Shown here one piece after another: positions 34,082-41,809 of a stretch of DNA of 64,000 nucleotides. The stretch spans positions 34,040 through 98,039 of the forward strand of contig JAFZGA010000004.1 in the NCBI GenBank assembly GCA_017555585.1, read 5' to 3'. The first letter of the stretch is position 1. The number at the start of each line of letters is the position of its first letter. The notes beneath the pieces are model-generated. The model ran no database searches. It saw only the letters and a program-made list of their open reading frames with translations, and was not told where the DNA came from. The stretch is from Bacteroidaceae bacterium (GTDB lineage: Bacteria; Bacteroidota; Bacteroidia; Bacteroidales; Bacteroidaceae). The position numbers and the translations under genes were made by a program.

Positions 34082-34127
34082 ACTGTGTCATGTCGACAGA
34101 GCGCATGCGACGTCGACATGACACAGT
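34082..34127. repeat. perfect 16-bp inverted repeat
   Basis: ACTGTGTCATGTCGAC at 34082-34097 and its exact complement at 34112-34127, with a 14-base GC-rich loop. It lies between repeat copy C and the ATPase promoter. No T tract follows, so a terminator role is doubtful. Confidence 0.7.
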
Positions 34128-34218
34128 CCAAGGATGGTGAGTCAACATCTATATTATTACCTTTGTGTAAACAGCAATATTGTTTCTATCTATTATTCTA
34201 AAAATAAGCGATTGGATA

Positions 34219-34250
34219 TTTGCATTTTATAAAATACAGCAGTACTTTTG
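34219..34250 (+). promoter_or_regulatory. promoter of the ATPase gene
   Basis: TTTG (34219-34222), 20-base spacer, TACTTTTG (34243-34250): full match to the Bacteroidetes consensus. Just downstream, an inverted repeat GTTACGG/CCGTAAC (34250-34278) overlaps the expected transcription start. A further lone TACCTTTG lies at 34158-34165. Confidence 0.7.
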
Positions 34251-34292
34251 TTACGGCGGTAAAATTTACAACCGTAACAAATAATATATGCC

Positions 34293-35618
34293 ATGAAGTT
34301 TTATAATAGAGAACATGAAATCAAAAAGCTACGCGATGTCCGCAATTTGTCCTATAACGACCATTCAAGACTTACCGTAGTAACCGGGCGACGTCGTATT
34401 GGCAAGACCTCACTCATAAGCAAGGCTTTTGACGACGAAGCGTTCATATACCTGTTTGTAGGACGCAAGAACGAGGCATCGCTATGCTCAGGATATTGTA
34501 AGGAGATAGCCTCGAAATTAGGTGTATTTGTCCCTCCAATGAACTCTTTCCAAGATGTTTTCATATTCCTTATGCAACAAGGTGAAACAAAGAAATTCAC
34601 CCTTGTCATCGATGAATTCCAAGAGTTCTTCAATATCAACCCGAGTATATATAGCGACATTCAGAACCATTGGGACCAGCACCGACTTAAAACACATATA
34701 AACTTTATTGTAAGCGGCTCTATATATTCGTTAATGACAAAGATTTTCCAGCACTACCACGAGCCTCTGTTCGGCAGAGCAGATGTAATGCTGAAGCTGA
34801 ACCCGTTCTCACTATCCGTTTTGAAGCAGATAATGTGCGACCATCGACCTGCATACAGCAATGACGACCTTTTGGCACTTTATACCGTAACAGGAGGAAT
34901 ACCCAAATATGTAGAACTTTTAGTTGATGCACAAGCCCTGTCAGTAGGAGAAATAATACATGCAGTGTGCGACCCAGACTCTCCATTCAAAGACGAAGGC
35001 AAAAACCTGTTGGTTGATGAATTCGGCAAACAGTACGGTACATATTTTTCTATCCTTGACGCCATATCCAACGGATTGAACACACAGTCCGAGATTGCTT
35101 CTGCACTTGGAGAGAAAAGTATTGGAGGACAACTCAAAAAATTAGAAGAGACCTACGAAATCATCAACAAGAAACGTCCGATACTTTCAAAGAAAGGCAC
35201 ACAGACTGTCAGATATGAGATTTCCGATATGTTCCTGCGTTTTTGGTTCCGCTACTTCGAAGGATACCGCACATTAGTGGAGATGAACCAATTCCAGATA
35301 CTGGAAAAGACAATAGCGGCTGATTACACAACATATTCGGGAAATATATTGGAAGAATATTTCAAGCAACAATTCATAGAAAGCCACCAATATCGCGACA
35401 TGGGTTCATATTGGGAAGCCAAGAAGGGTAAAGAGCAATATGAGATAGACATTGTAGCCCTATGCTTGGAAAAGAATCAAGCAGTAGCAGTGGAGGTGAA
35501 ACGTCAGCGAAAAGAGTTCAAACCTGAAGCATTCGCCGAAAAGGTACAGCATCTGAAAGAAAAAGTTTTGCCAAAATATAATATAGAGCAAATGTGCTTG
35601 ACCTTAGAAGATATGTAA
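34293..35618 (+). CDS. AAA ATP-binding protein with C-terminal DUF234/PD-(D/E)XK-like region
   Basis: A 441-residue protein of the archaeal-ATPase type found in bacteria. Walker A is GRRRIGKTSL (residues about 33-42), Walker B LVIDEFQEF, and sensor-like NFIVSGS. A winged-helix-like part follows (TQSEIASALGEKSIGGQLKKLE). The C-terminal region (EIDIVALCLEKNQAVAVEVKRQ) has the spacing D-x(n)-ExK expected of a PD-(D/E)XK nuclease-like fold. The cellular role is unknown. It is a single gene with its own promoter, flanked by palindromic repeats in opposite orientation. Confidence 0.85.
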   Translation: MKFYNREHEIKKLRDVRNLSYNDHSRLTVVTGRRRIGKTSLISKAFDDEAFIYLFVGRKNEASLCSGYCKEIASKLGVFVPPMNSFQDVFIFLMQQGETKKFTLVIDEFQEFFNINPSIYSDIQNHWDQHRLKTHINFIVSGSIYSLMTKIFQHYHEPLFGRADVMLKLNPFSLSVLKQIMCDHRPAYSNDDLLALYTVTGGIPKYVELLVDAQALSVGEIIHAVCDPDSPFKDEGKNLLVDEFGKQYGTYFSILDAISNGLNTQSEIASALGEKSIGGQLKKLEETYEIINKKRPILSKKGTQTVRYEISDMFLRFWFRYFEGYRTLVEMNQFQILEKTIAADYTTYSGNILEEYFKQQFIESHQYRDMGSYWEAKKGKEQYEIDIVALCLEKNQAVAVEVKRQRKEFKPEAFAEKVQHLKEKVLPKYNIEQMCLTLEDM

Positions 35619-35697
35619 GAAACCATTTAAATTTCGTTTCCTAATTCACCGAGGGCGCTGAGGTTGGGTTTGCAACCGACACAACGAGCAAGTGCAG

Positions 35698-35804
35698 AGT
35701 CAAGCCGCAAGGAGGAAAACGAAGTTACCCCCATGCTAACACTATTTTCCGGGTCACAGACCCTGACACTCAATTACGGCAGATAGCATATCTGCCGTAA
35801 CGGA
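35698..35804. repeat. two-hairpin intergenic repeat, copy B
   Basis: Nearly identical to copy A at 1861-1972 over the last 76 bases: CCCCATGCTAAC, hairpin GGGTC-aca-GACCC, then TTACGGCAGATA-gca-TATCTGCCGTAA (35774-35800). The first 30 bases (CCGCAAGGAGG) are a looser match. A possible degenerate piece (GGTT-tgc-AACC) lies near 35665. It lies between the ATPase gene and the 3' end of the second FISUMP gene. Confidence 0.8.
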
Positions 35805-35869
35805 ATTTCGTTACTCTGCTTCGTGGTTTCTAATGCTATTTTTTCTTTTATTGTTGCCATACAATATTT

Positions 35870-35900
35870 TTTTCGAACCCGCTCTGAGTGGGTTCGAAAA
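35870..35900. terminator. bidirectional hairpin terminator
   Basis: TTTTCGAACCC/GGGTTCGAAAA, 11-bp arms, 9-base loop, with T and A runs on the outer sides. It probably stops transcription from both the ATPase gene and the FISUMP unit. Confidence 0.75.
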
Positions 35901-35920
35901 ATAAGCGTTTTAATAATCAA

Positions 35921-35989
35921 TCGCACGCACAGCACCGCTGTGACGTGCGATTTAAATAAATTGGAGAGCATGCCACAAGGGCATGCTTA
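35921..35989. other. two further hairpins 3' of the second FISUMP gene
   Basis: TCGCACG-CACAGC-acc-GCTGTG-a-CGTGCGA (35921-35950), and AGCATGCC/GGCATGCT (35968-35989). With the preceding terminator they make three stem-loops in 120 bases. The rest of the 35619-35996 gap holds repeat copy B and no gene. Confidence 0.6.
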
Positions 35990-35996
35990 TAACAAA

Positions 35997-36734
35997 TCAC
36001 TCACAAACAGGGCGAACGGATCGACCGCAGTAGCGGTCGTTGCCGTACCAGCCGCAGAAGCCATCGCTGAAGTACAAGTAAAAAGCGTTGCCGCTGCCGT
36101 AGCCGTCCAACGAGCTCGACCAATAGTTGCCGTCGCTACCTCTGTCGTAGACATCTGTACCGTAGCGGTAGCCCGCAGCAGGAAGGAAGATGCTGTTGCC
36201 GTTAGGACCGGTAACTCTGTAACCGTTGACACCATTGACAGAAGTCCACTGCCAAGTACAATTTTCGAGGAGTTCCTTTATTTCATCAAGTGATGGCATG
36301 CGCCAATCACCGCCCCACTTTACATGAGCGACATCGTCTTCAAGGTCAAGGACTGTTTTATTATCAACTGTACCATAATCACTGCTTGTACAATACTTGG
36401 TCATTGTATTATAACTGCCATTGCACCATTTATAGGTACTCCAATTATAGTTTGACTTCTCTTCGGTCTCACCCCAGGCATAGTAGTTGCCCAACTCCTC
36501 GGGCTTGGTGGCACCAACGTTGCAGGAAGCCCACTTGACTGACAGACCAAGGTCAATAGCCTCGTATTGCGGTGCGGGAAGAATCTCCACAAATGTAACA
36601 CTGTCAACCTCCGACAAAAGTATGCGTTCAACAGTGTTGTTGTTACGGTGAATGTACATATATTCACCTACTGCCTGCTGTGCTGTGGCACAAAGGCAGA
36701 GCATTAGAGCAAAAAGGGTTATTATCTTTTTCAT
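35997..36734 (-). CDS. secreted FISUMP/DUF1566-like protein
   Basis: A 245-residue exported protein with signal peptide MKKIITLFALMLCLCATAQ and the segment GEYMYIHRNNNTVERI ending in SEVDSVTFVEI. Both are almost the same as in the VWA/FISUMP gene at 2046-3767. The FISUMP/DUF1566-like domain fills the rest: VDLGLSVKWASCNVGA, WGGDWRMPSLDEIKELL, GYRVTGPNGNSIFLPAAGYRYG, and a divergent C-terminus ending CGRSVRPVCE. The fold is probably C-type-lectin/formylglycine-enzyme-like. Start overlaps the upstream small gene by ATGA. Surface binding role inferred. Confidence 0.82.
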   Translation of the reverse strand: MKKIITLFALMLCLCATAQQAVGEYMYIHRNNNTVERILLSEVDSVTFVEILPAPQYEAIDLGLSVKWASCNVGATKPEELGNYYAWGETEEKSNYNWSTYKWCNGSYNTMTKYCTSSDYGTVDNKTVLDLEDDVAHVKWGGDWRMPSLDEIKELLENCTWQWTSVNGVNGYRVTGPNGNSIFLPAAGYRYGTDVYDRGSDGNYWSSSLDGYGSGNAFYLYFSDGFCGWYGNDRYCGRSVRPVCE

Positions 36735-37195
36735 CGTTTCAAGAATTTAAAGGTGTTGTTATTGAAGGTAACTATATAAAGGCCAGTGGCAAGGTCGTCC
36801 AATGAAACAGAGCAACTGCCATCAATGGCTGTGCATTGCTTGACAACAACTCCGCCGGAACTATAAACTGTAACAGCTACGCTATCTGCCACGCCACTGA
36901 CAACAAGTACATTGCCTTCGAGGGAAACATTTGATTCGGCAACGGTTTCGTTTACGGCTGTACCCTCGCTATCGAAGTGGTAGTTCTTTACATCGGAACG
37001 GATAAACTCCATTGAAGAGCCTGACGAAACAATTTTCATGACATCGCCGACAAAAGTGATTTTTGGTTTGCTTTCCAACATGAACTTTGCACTGCTTCCG
37101 TCGCGCATAGCAACAACAAGGATATTATGTGCAAACGCCGAAACTCCGGTAGCAAAAAGCATCAGAAGCAAAAGAATGAATTTGTATTTTTTCAT
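36731..37195 (-). CDS. small secreted protein with T9SS-type C-terminal sorting-like region
   Basis: A 154-residue protein with signal peptide MKKYKFILLLLMLFATGVSAFA. The N-terminal half has VVAMRDGSSAKFMLESKPKI and ITFVGDVMKIVSS. The C-terminal 75 residues resemble a T9SS tail: VAVTVYSSGGVVVKQC ... LATGLYIVTFNNNTFKFLKR. Same architecture as 17409-17879, and likewise coupled by ATGA to a following secreted-protein gene. Confidence 0.75.
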   Translation of the reverse strand: MKKYKFILLLLMLFATGVSAFAHNILVVAMRDGSSAKFMLESKPKITFVGDVMKIVSSGSSMEFIRSDVKNYHFDSEGTAVNETVAESNVSLEGNVLVVSGVADSVAVTVYSSGGVVVKQCTAIDGSCSVSLDDLATGLYIVTFNNNTFKFLKR

Positions 37196-37225
37196 AATCA
37201 GTTAATTGTTATCTGTTTACTGTTG

Positions 37226-37262
37226 CAAAGATATTAATTTTCACATTCCAAAACAATTTTTA
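37226..37262 (-). promoter_or_regulatory. promoter of the second FISUMP unit
   Basis: -7 box TATCTTTG (37226-37233, minus strand) with TTG 19-20 bases upstream. About 33 bases match the promoter at 3805-3841 with two or three differences. Confidence 0.7.
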
Positions 37263-37396
37263 TGAAACAAGATGCGCGAACAAGATGCGTTGCCCCATAG
37301 ACACCACCCTGCTGATTCGGCAATAATATTGCAAAAACCTATTGTTGCAATCGAAATTAACAATAAATGCACTCTCACATGCCACGAAAAAGATTG

Positions 37397-37404
37397 TAAT
37401 TTTG
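37397..37404 (+). promoter_or_regulatory. -7 box of nhaA
   Basis: TAATTTTG, 17 bases before the first and 41 before the second candidate ATG of nhaA. No clear -33 element. Confidence 0.5.
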
Positions 37405-37444
37405 CACCCGCAAAATAAACATGCATACAAAGAGCACATATATT

Positions 37445-38788
37445 ATGACAAACAACTACAGTTTCAAGAGCATGGTCAAGAAGTATGTGAACAGCAGTGC
37501 TGTTCTCATAATATGTACCATATTGGCTCTTATTATTGCAAATTCGCCGGTAAAAAATGATTTTTTCAGTTTCTGGAACAAGGAGGTGAGCCTTTCTATA
37601 GGCAGTTTCAACCTGTTCAGCCACAACGGTCACAGCATGACACTCATTCAGGTCATCAACGACTTTCTAATGGCCATATTCTTTCTGTCAGTAGGTCTTG
37701 AAATCAAACGCGAGATTCTTGTTGGAGAACTTTCGTCGGCAAAAAAGGCGATGCTACCCATCATTGGCGCATGTGGCGGTATGCTCGTTCCGGTACTATT
37801 CTTCTGGCTCACATGCCCCAACAACCCCGACATGCTGCGTGGTGTTGCCATACCTATGGCTACCGACATTGCATTCTCATTGGGTGTGCTCTCTATCTTT
37901 GACAAGAGGGTTCCCATTGGATTGAAGATATTCCTTGCGGCACTTGCCGTTGCCGACGACCTTGGAGGCATCATTGTAATTGCGCTGTTCTACTCATCTA
38001 CAATCGACCTCAGCTATCTTATGCTCGCAGGTATATGCACTGCGATCCTCATCATAGGAAACAACAGAAAGATAATGTCCAAGAACTTCTACCTTGTTAC
38101 CGGCATTGTGCTATGGTACCTGATGCTGAACTCGGGAATACACTCAACCATCGCCGGTGTTATTGTGGCATTCTGCGTGCCAGGTTCATTGCGCAGGGGA
38201 GCAACACGATACATTGAGCGCATCAAGGAGAACATCAACAGCTTTGGCGAAGTACATGTGGTTGGAAAGCACCACACAGCAATACTCACACACGAGGAGA
38301 TACACAAACTGAAAAGTATTGAATCGGCTGCCGACAAACTTATCAGCCCACTACAGGAGTTCGAGGATAGCCTGCACAACATTATCGGCTATTTCATCAT
38401 TCCTCTGTTTGCTTTTGCCAATGTGGGAATTGACCTCTCGGCAATGAGCATAGGAAGCCTTGTAGGTGGCATCGGACTCTCGGTAATCATTGGCCTTGTT
38501 GCCGGCAAATTCATTGGTGTGTTCACATTCTCATGGATTGCCATAAGAATGGGAATTGTACAGTTACCTCACGGGGCGAACTGGAAATCGTTCGCATCGG
38601 TATGCATGCTTTGCGGTATCGGACTCACCGTTTCCATATTCATTGCCGACCTGTCGTATGCAGCATTAGGCAGCGGCACAACACTGTTGTCCGAGGCAAA
38701 ACTGGGAATTCTGTGCGGTTCTATAATATCGGCAGTTGTGGGCTGCATACTGCTCAACCGACATCTTCCTAAAGCAAACAATCAATAA
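37445..38788 (+). CDS. nhaA: Na+/H+ antiporter NhaA
   Basis: Inner-membrane sodium/proton antiporter of about 447 residues. The signature FFLSVGLEIKREILVGEL and the essential Asp pair in VADDLGG (NhaA Asp163/164 equivalents) are present, with about twelve TM helices. Two in-frame ATGs exist, at 37421 and 37445. I prefer 37445 because the earlier one leaves a very short leader after the -7 box, but either is possible. The last codons overlap the convergent M28 peptidase gene by 7 bases. Confidence 0.92.
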   Translation: MTNNYSFKSMVKKYVNSSAVLIICTILALIIANSPVKNDFFSFWNKEVSLSIGSFNLFSHNGHSMTLIQVINDFLMAIFFLSVGLEIKREILVGELSSAKKAMLPIIGACGGMLVPVLFFWLTCPNNPDMLRGVAIPMATDIAFSLGVLSIFDKRVPIGLKIFLAALAVADDLGGIIVIALFYSSTIDLSYLMLAGICTAILIIGNNRKIMSKNFYLVTGIVLWYLMLNSGIHSTIAGVIVAFCVPGSLRRGATRYIERIKENINSFGEVHVVGKHHTAILTHEEIHKLKSIESAADKLISPLQEFEDSLHNIIGYFIIPLFAFANVGIDLSAMSIGSLVGGIGLSVIIGLVAGKFIGVFTFSWIAIRMGIVQLPHGANWKSFASVCMLCGIGLTVSIFIADLSYAALGSGTTLLSEAKLGILCGSIISAVVGCILLNRHLPKANNQ

Positions 38789-39789
38789 CTTGCCTCGTTA
38801 GCCAATCGCCACAGGCAAAGGTAGGCGGCACGTGTTATTTCCATAAGTTTAGTGTAATTCACCTTGTCGGCTGTGTCCGACGGACGATGATAATCGGGGT
38901 GCCCTTCGGTGTGATACCACACTACGGGCACTCCTTTTCTTACGAAAGGAGAGACATCACTGCTGCCAATAAGGTTTTTCGATGCCTTGAAAAGTGGCAT
39001 AAGGTTCAGTTTATACTCTTGCATATCGGCCTGTAGCCACTCGCCGAAAACAGGATTGTCGGCAGTATATATATAGCTTACGTTCCAAGGGTTTTCCTCG
39101 GAATTACGCCCCACCATATCAAAGTTCATATAGGCAGAAATATCCGATAAAAAGGATGTTCTTTTGACAAAGAACCTTGAACCGAGCATTCCTTGCTCCT
39201 CGCCATCCCAAAAGGCAAAAATTATTGTACGTTCGGGCTGTTTCCTTGACTTTTTCATGGCTCTTGCAAGCTGCAATGCAGCCGCTACACCCGATGCGTT
39301 GTCATCGGCACCATTATAGCACTGGTCGCCGACAAGCGTAGTGTCTATTCCCAAATGGTCGTAGTGCGCACCTACGACAACATACCCGTTTCCTTTGCCC
39401 GGAATACATGCAAGGATATTTTTCATCACGCGTCTTTCGCAACCCGAAGCAATAAGATTGTCGAGCGGCATATCGGATTCCGTGATCCAATTGTTCTGAT
39501 TCTTTGCCGCTTGAAATTCCTGGCAGTAGCCTTGTGGCAATAACGGTTCAACACCCCACTTGTCGAGCAGCGACACAATATATTCCGCTGCCATATCACC
39601 GCCACGAGTACCTGCTTCGCGCCCTTCGAAAGAGTCATCGGCAAGTGTTGCGACAATCTCCTGTGCCTTCGCTTCGTTTATACTTGCATAGCCTCTCTTT
39701 GATATCTTCTGCGCTGAAACATCGACTGTTCCGAACAATAAAAATGCACAAACAAACAGTGCACAAACCTGATATGTCCTATTTCTCAT
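38782..39789 (-). CDS. exported M28-family zinc peptidase
   Basis: Aminopeptidase-like protein of 335 residues. The signal peptide starts at the ATG at 39789 (MRNRTYQVCALFVCAFLLFG); an upstream in-frame start would add 24 non-signal residues. Two-zinc ligands are visible: AHYDHLG (His), NGADDNASGV (Asp), WDGEEQGMLG (Glu pair), MNFDMVGR (Asp) and the C-terminal HPDYHRPSD (His). Likely acts on peptides in the periplasm; substrate class not determined. Confidence 0.9.
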   Translation of the reverse strand: MRNRTYQVCALFVCAFLLFGTVDVSAQKISKRGYASINEAKAQEIVATLADDSFEGREAGTRGGDMAAEYIVSLLDKWGVEPLLPQGYCQEFQAAKNQNNWITESDMPLDNLIASGCERRVMKNILACIPGKGNGYVVVGAHYDHLGIDTTLVGDQCYNGADDNASGVAAALQLARAMKKSRKQPERTIIFAFWDGEEQGMLGSRFFVKRTSFLSDISAYMNFDMVGRNSEENPWNVSYIYTADNPVFGEWLQADMQEYKLNLMPLFKASKNLIGSSDVSPFVRKGVPVVWYHTEGHPDYHRPSDTADKVNYTKLMEITRAAYLCLWRLANEASY

Positions 39790-40025
39790 AATCCTGAAAG
39801 TTGCGTAAAAACTTCTTAATTTTTCGATAAACTTAATACTTTTTCGGCACATATCGGCCATAACGGCAAATTTTAGTAAAAAAAAATGTCATTTTCGATG
39901 ATAGAAACACCATGCTGCCCCACTCTTTACAACAGAACTACAAGCCATTTATTATTAGCGTAATAGGGCAAACGGAAAGATATAAACAAGTTGTTGAAAA
40001 CTTTATGCAAATTTATGACACAAAA

Positions 40026-40059
40026 TTTGTGGGGAATTGTGGAGAATTGTGTACTTTTG
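40026..40059 (+). promoter_or_regulatory. mraZ (dcw) promoter with direct repeats resembling MraZ sites
   Basis: -33 TTTG (40026-40029), 22-base spacer, TACTTTTG (40052-40059). Inside the spacer are TGGGG-AATTG, TGGAG-AATTG and TGTAC on a 10-base period. MraZ proteins bind TGGGN repeats with 5-base spacers in their own promoter. Only the first unit matches that consensus exactly. Confidence 0.6.
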
Positions 40060-40089
40060 AAACGAATTATATAAATTAGAGATAAATCC

Positions 40090-40554
40090 ATGCGTTTCAT
40101 AGGCAACATAGAGGCAAAGACAGACAACAAGGGCAGAGTTTTCCTGCCTGCTTGCTTCCGTCGCATTCTCCAAAGCGGCAATTGCGATAAGGTGATGTTG
40201 CGCAAGGACGTATATCAGGATTGTCTTGTATTGTACCCGTTCTCGAGCTGGAACGAGCAGCTTGACCTGTTGCGTTCACGTCTTGACAAATGGAATTCCA
40301 AACACCAGATGATTTTCCGACAATTCGTCGCCGATGTCGAGGAGCTGAACATCGACAGCAACGGACGTATACTGTTGCCGAAGAGATACCTGAACATCGC
40401 CGGAATAAAACAGGAGGTGCGTTTCATTGGCATGGACGACACCATCGAGATATGGGCTAAGGAAAAGGTTGAAAAGCCGTTCATGGAGGCAGAGGAGTTC
40501 GGACGGGAACTGGAGAATATCATGACTGCGGAAGGAGGAAAAGAAAATGAATGA
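40090..40554 (+). CDS. mraZ: division/cell wall cluster transcriptional repressor MraZ
   Basis: A 154-residue protein made of two AbrB-like MraZ repeats: IGNIEAKTDNKGRVFLPACFR near the start and LNIDSNGRILLPKRYL in the second half. In other bacteria it binds repeats in the dcw promoter and represses the cluster. It is the first gene of the cluster, and its last 8 bases overlap rsmH. Confidence 0.94.
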   Translation: MRFIGNIEAKTDNKGRVFLPACFRRILQSGNCDKVMLRKDVYQDCLVLYPFSSWNEQLDLLRSRLDKWNSKHQMIFRQFVADVEELNIDSNGRILLPKRYLNIAGIKQEVRFIGMDDTIEIWAKEKVEKPFMEAEEFGRELENIMTAEGGKENE

Positions 40555-41452
40555 GAACAATGTATACCACACGCCGGTACTCCTGAAGGAGAGTGTTGAC
40601 GGCATGCAGATTTCACCTGATGACATTTGTATAGATGTCACCTTTGGTGGCGGAGGACACTCAAGGGAGATTCTATCGCGGCTCGGCTCAAAAGGACACC
40701 TGTACAGTTTTGACCAGGACGAAGATGCCGAAAAGAATGCACCCGACGACAAGCGGTTCACATTCGTGCGCAGCAACTTCCGCTTCATATACAACTTCAT
40801 GCATTACCACGACTCGACAGAGGTGGACGCAATACTTGCCGACCTGGGAGTGTCGGGACACCATTTCGACGATGAGACACGTGGTTTCTCGTTCCGCTTT
40901 GATGCGGCACTCGACATGCGCATGAACAAACGCGGAGGCGAGACGGCTGCCGACCTGCTAAACAATGCTACCGAAGAGGAACTTACAAGGATATTCAAGC
41001 TGTACGGTGAATTGAACTGCGCACGCAAGCTCGCTGCAAAGATTGTAAAGGAGAGAGCAGCAAAACCCATACAGCGTGTAAACGAGCTTATCGAGATAGC
41101 CAAGCCGTTCTGTCCGCCACAACGTGAGAAGAAAGAGATGGCAAAGATTTTCCAGGCACTACGAATAGAGATTAACCAGGAGGTCGAGGCATTAAAGGAG
41201 ATGCTGATAAGCGCAAAGGACCTGCTGAAGCCAGGAGGACGACTTGTTGTCATAACATACCATTCCATCGAAGACCGCATAGTGAAGAACTTTATGAAAA
41301 GCGGAAACTTCGACGGCATATTGGAGAAGGATTTCTTTGGAAGATCCACCTCTCCTTTCGAAATGAAGAAGGTGATTGTCCCAACCGACGAGGAGCTGGA
41401 GGCAAACCCACGTTCGAGAAGTGCAAAACTGCGTATAGCCATCAAGATATAA
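40547..41452 (+). CDS. rsmH: 16S rRNA (cytosine(1402)-N(4))-methyltransferase
   Basis: AdoMet-dependent methylation of C1402 in the ribosomal P site. The 301-residue protein has the motif DVTFGGGGHSREIL, ILADLGVSGHHFDDETRGFSF, and the C-terminal PTDEELEANPRSRSAKLR. Length and neighbours are typical for the second gene of a dcw cluster. Confidence 0.96.
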   Translation: MNENNVYHTPVLLKESVDGMQISPDDICIDVTFGGGGHSREILSRLGSKGHLYSFDQDEDAEKNAPDDKRFTFVRSNFRFIYNFMHYHDSTEVDAILADLGVSGHHFDDETRGFSFRFDAALDMRMNKRGGETAADLLNNATEEELTRIFKLYGELNCARKLAAKIVKERAAKPIQRVNELIEIAKPFCPPQREKKEMAKIFQALRIEINQEVEALKEMLISAKDLLKPGGRLVVITYHSIEDRIVKNFMKSGNFDGILEKDFFGRSTSPFEMKKVIVPTDEELEANPRSRSAKLRIAIKI

Positions 41453-41455
41453 AAC

Positions 41456-41797
41456 ATGAACGAGAACAGGACCAAAAAGAAAAAAAGCGGAATATTGAAC
41501 CGCATAATGGGTGGAGAGATATTCACAAGCAAGCTCCTCACCGACAATATATGGCTGTTGGCACTGATAGTGCTGTATTCGTTCATCTACGTGAGCAACC
41601 GATACGAGTTCGAACAGGAACTGCTCAAGATTGACCGGCTGACAAAGAAAAGGGACAAGCTGAAGAACAACCTGCTCACACTCAAAAGCGAGTTTTCGTA
41701 CCAGAGCCGACAGACAGAGATTGAGAAATACCTGCAGGAGGCCGACAGTGACCTTAAAGTAGCGACAAAACCTATATACAAGATAATTAAAGACTAA
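41456..41797 (+). CDS. ftsL: FtsL-like cell division protein
   Basis: A 113-residue bitopic protein. It has a Lys-rich cytoplasmic N-terminus, one TM helix (LLALIVLYSFIYVSN) and a periplasmic coiled coil with repeated Leu/Lys (LKIDRLTKKRDKLKNNLLTLKSEF). Sequence similarity to FtsL is weak as usual; the call rests on size, topology and position between rsmH and the penicillin-binding protein gene. Confidence 0.8.
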   Translation: MNENRTKKKKSGILNRIMGGEIFTSKLLTDNIWLLALIVLYSFIYVSNRYEFEQELLKIDRLTKKRDKLKNNLLTLKSEFSYQSRQTEIEKYLQEADSDLKVATKPIYKIIKD

Positions 41798-41809
41798 CAA
41801 AGATTGACA

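Noticed and set aside
35997-36734. A diversity-generating retroelement as full explanation of the FISUMP C-termini
   Set aside because: No reverse transcriptase or template repeat is visible; kept only as a question in the findings.
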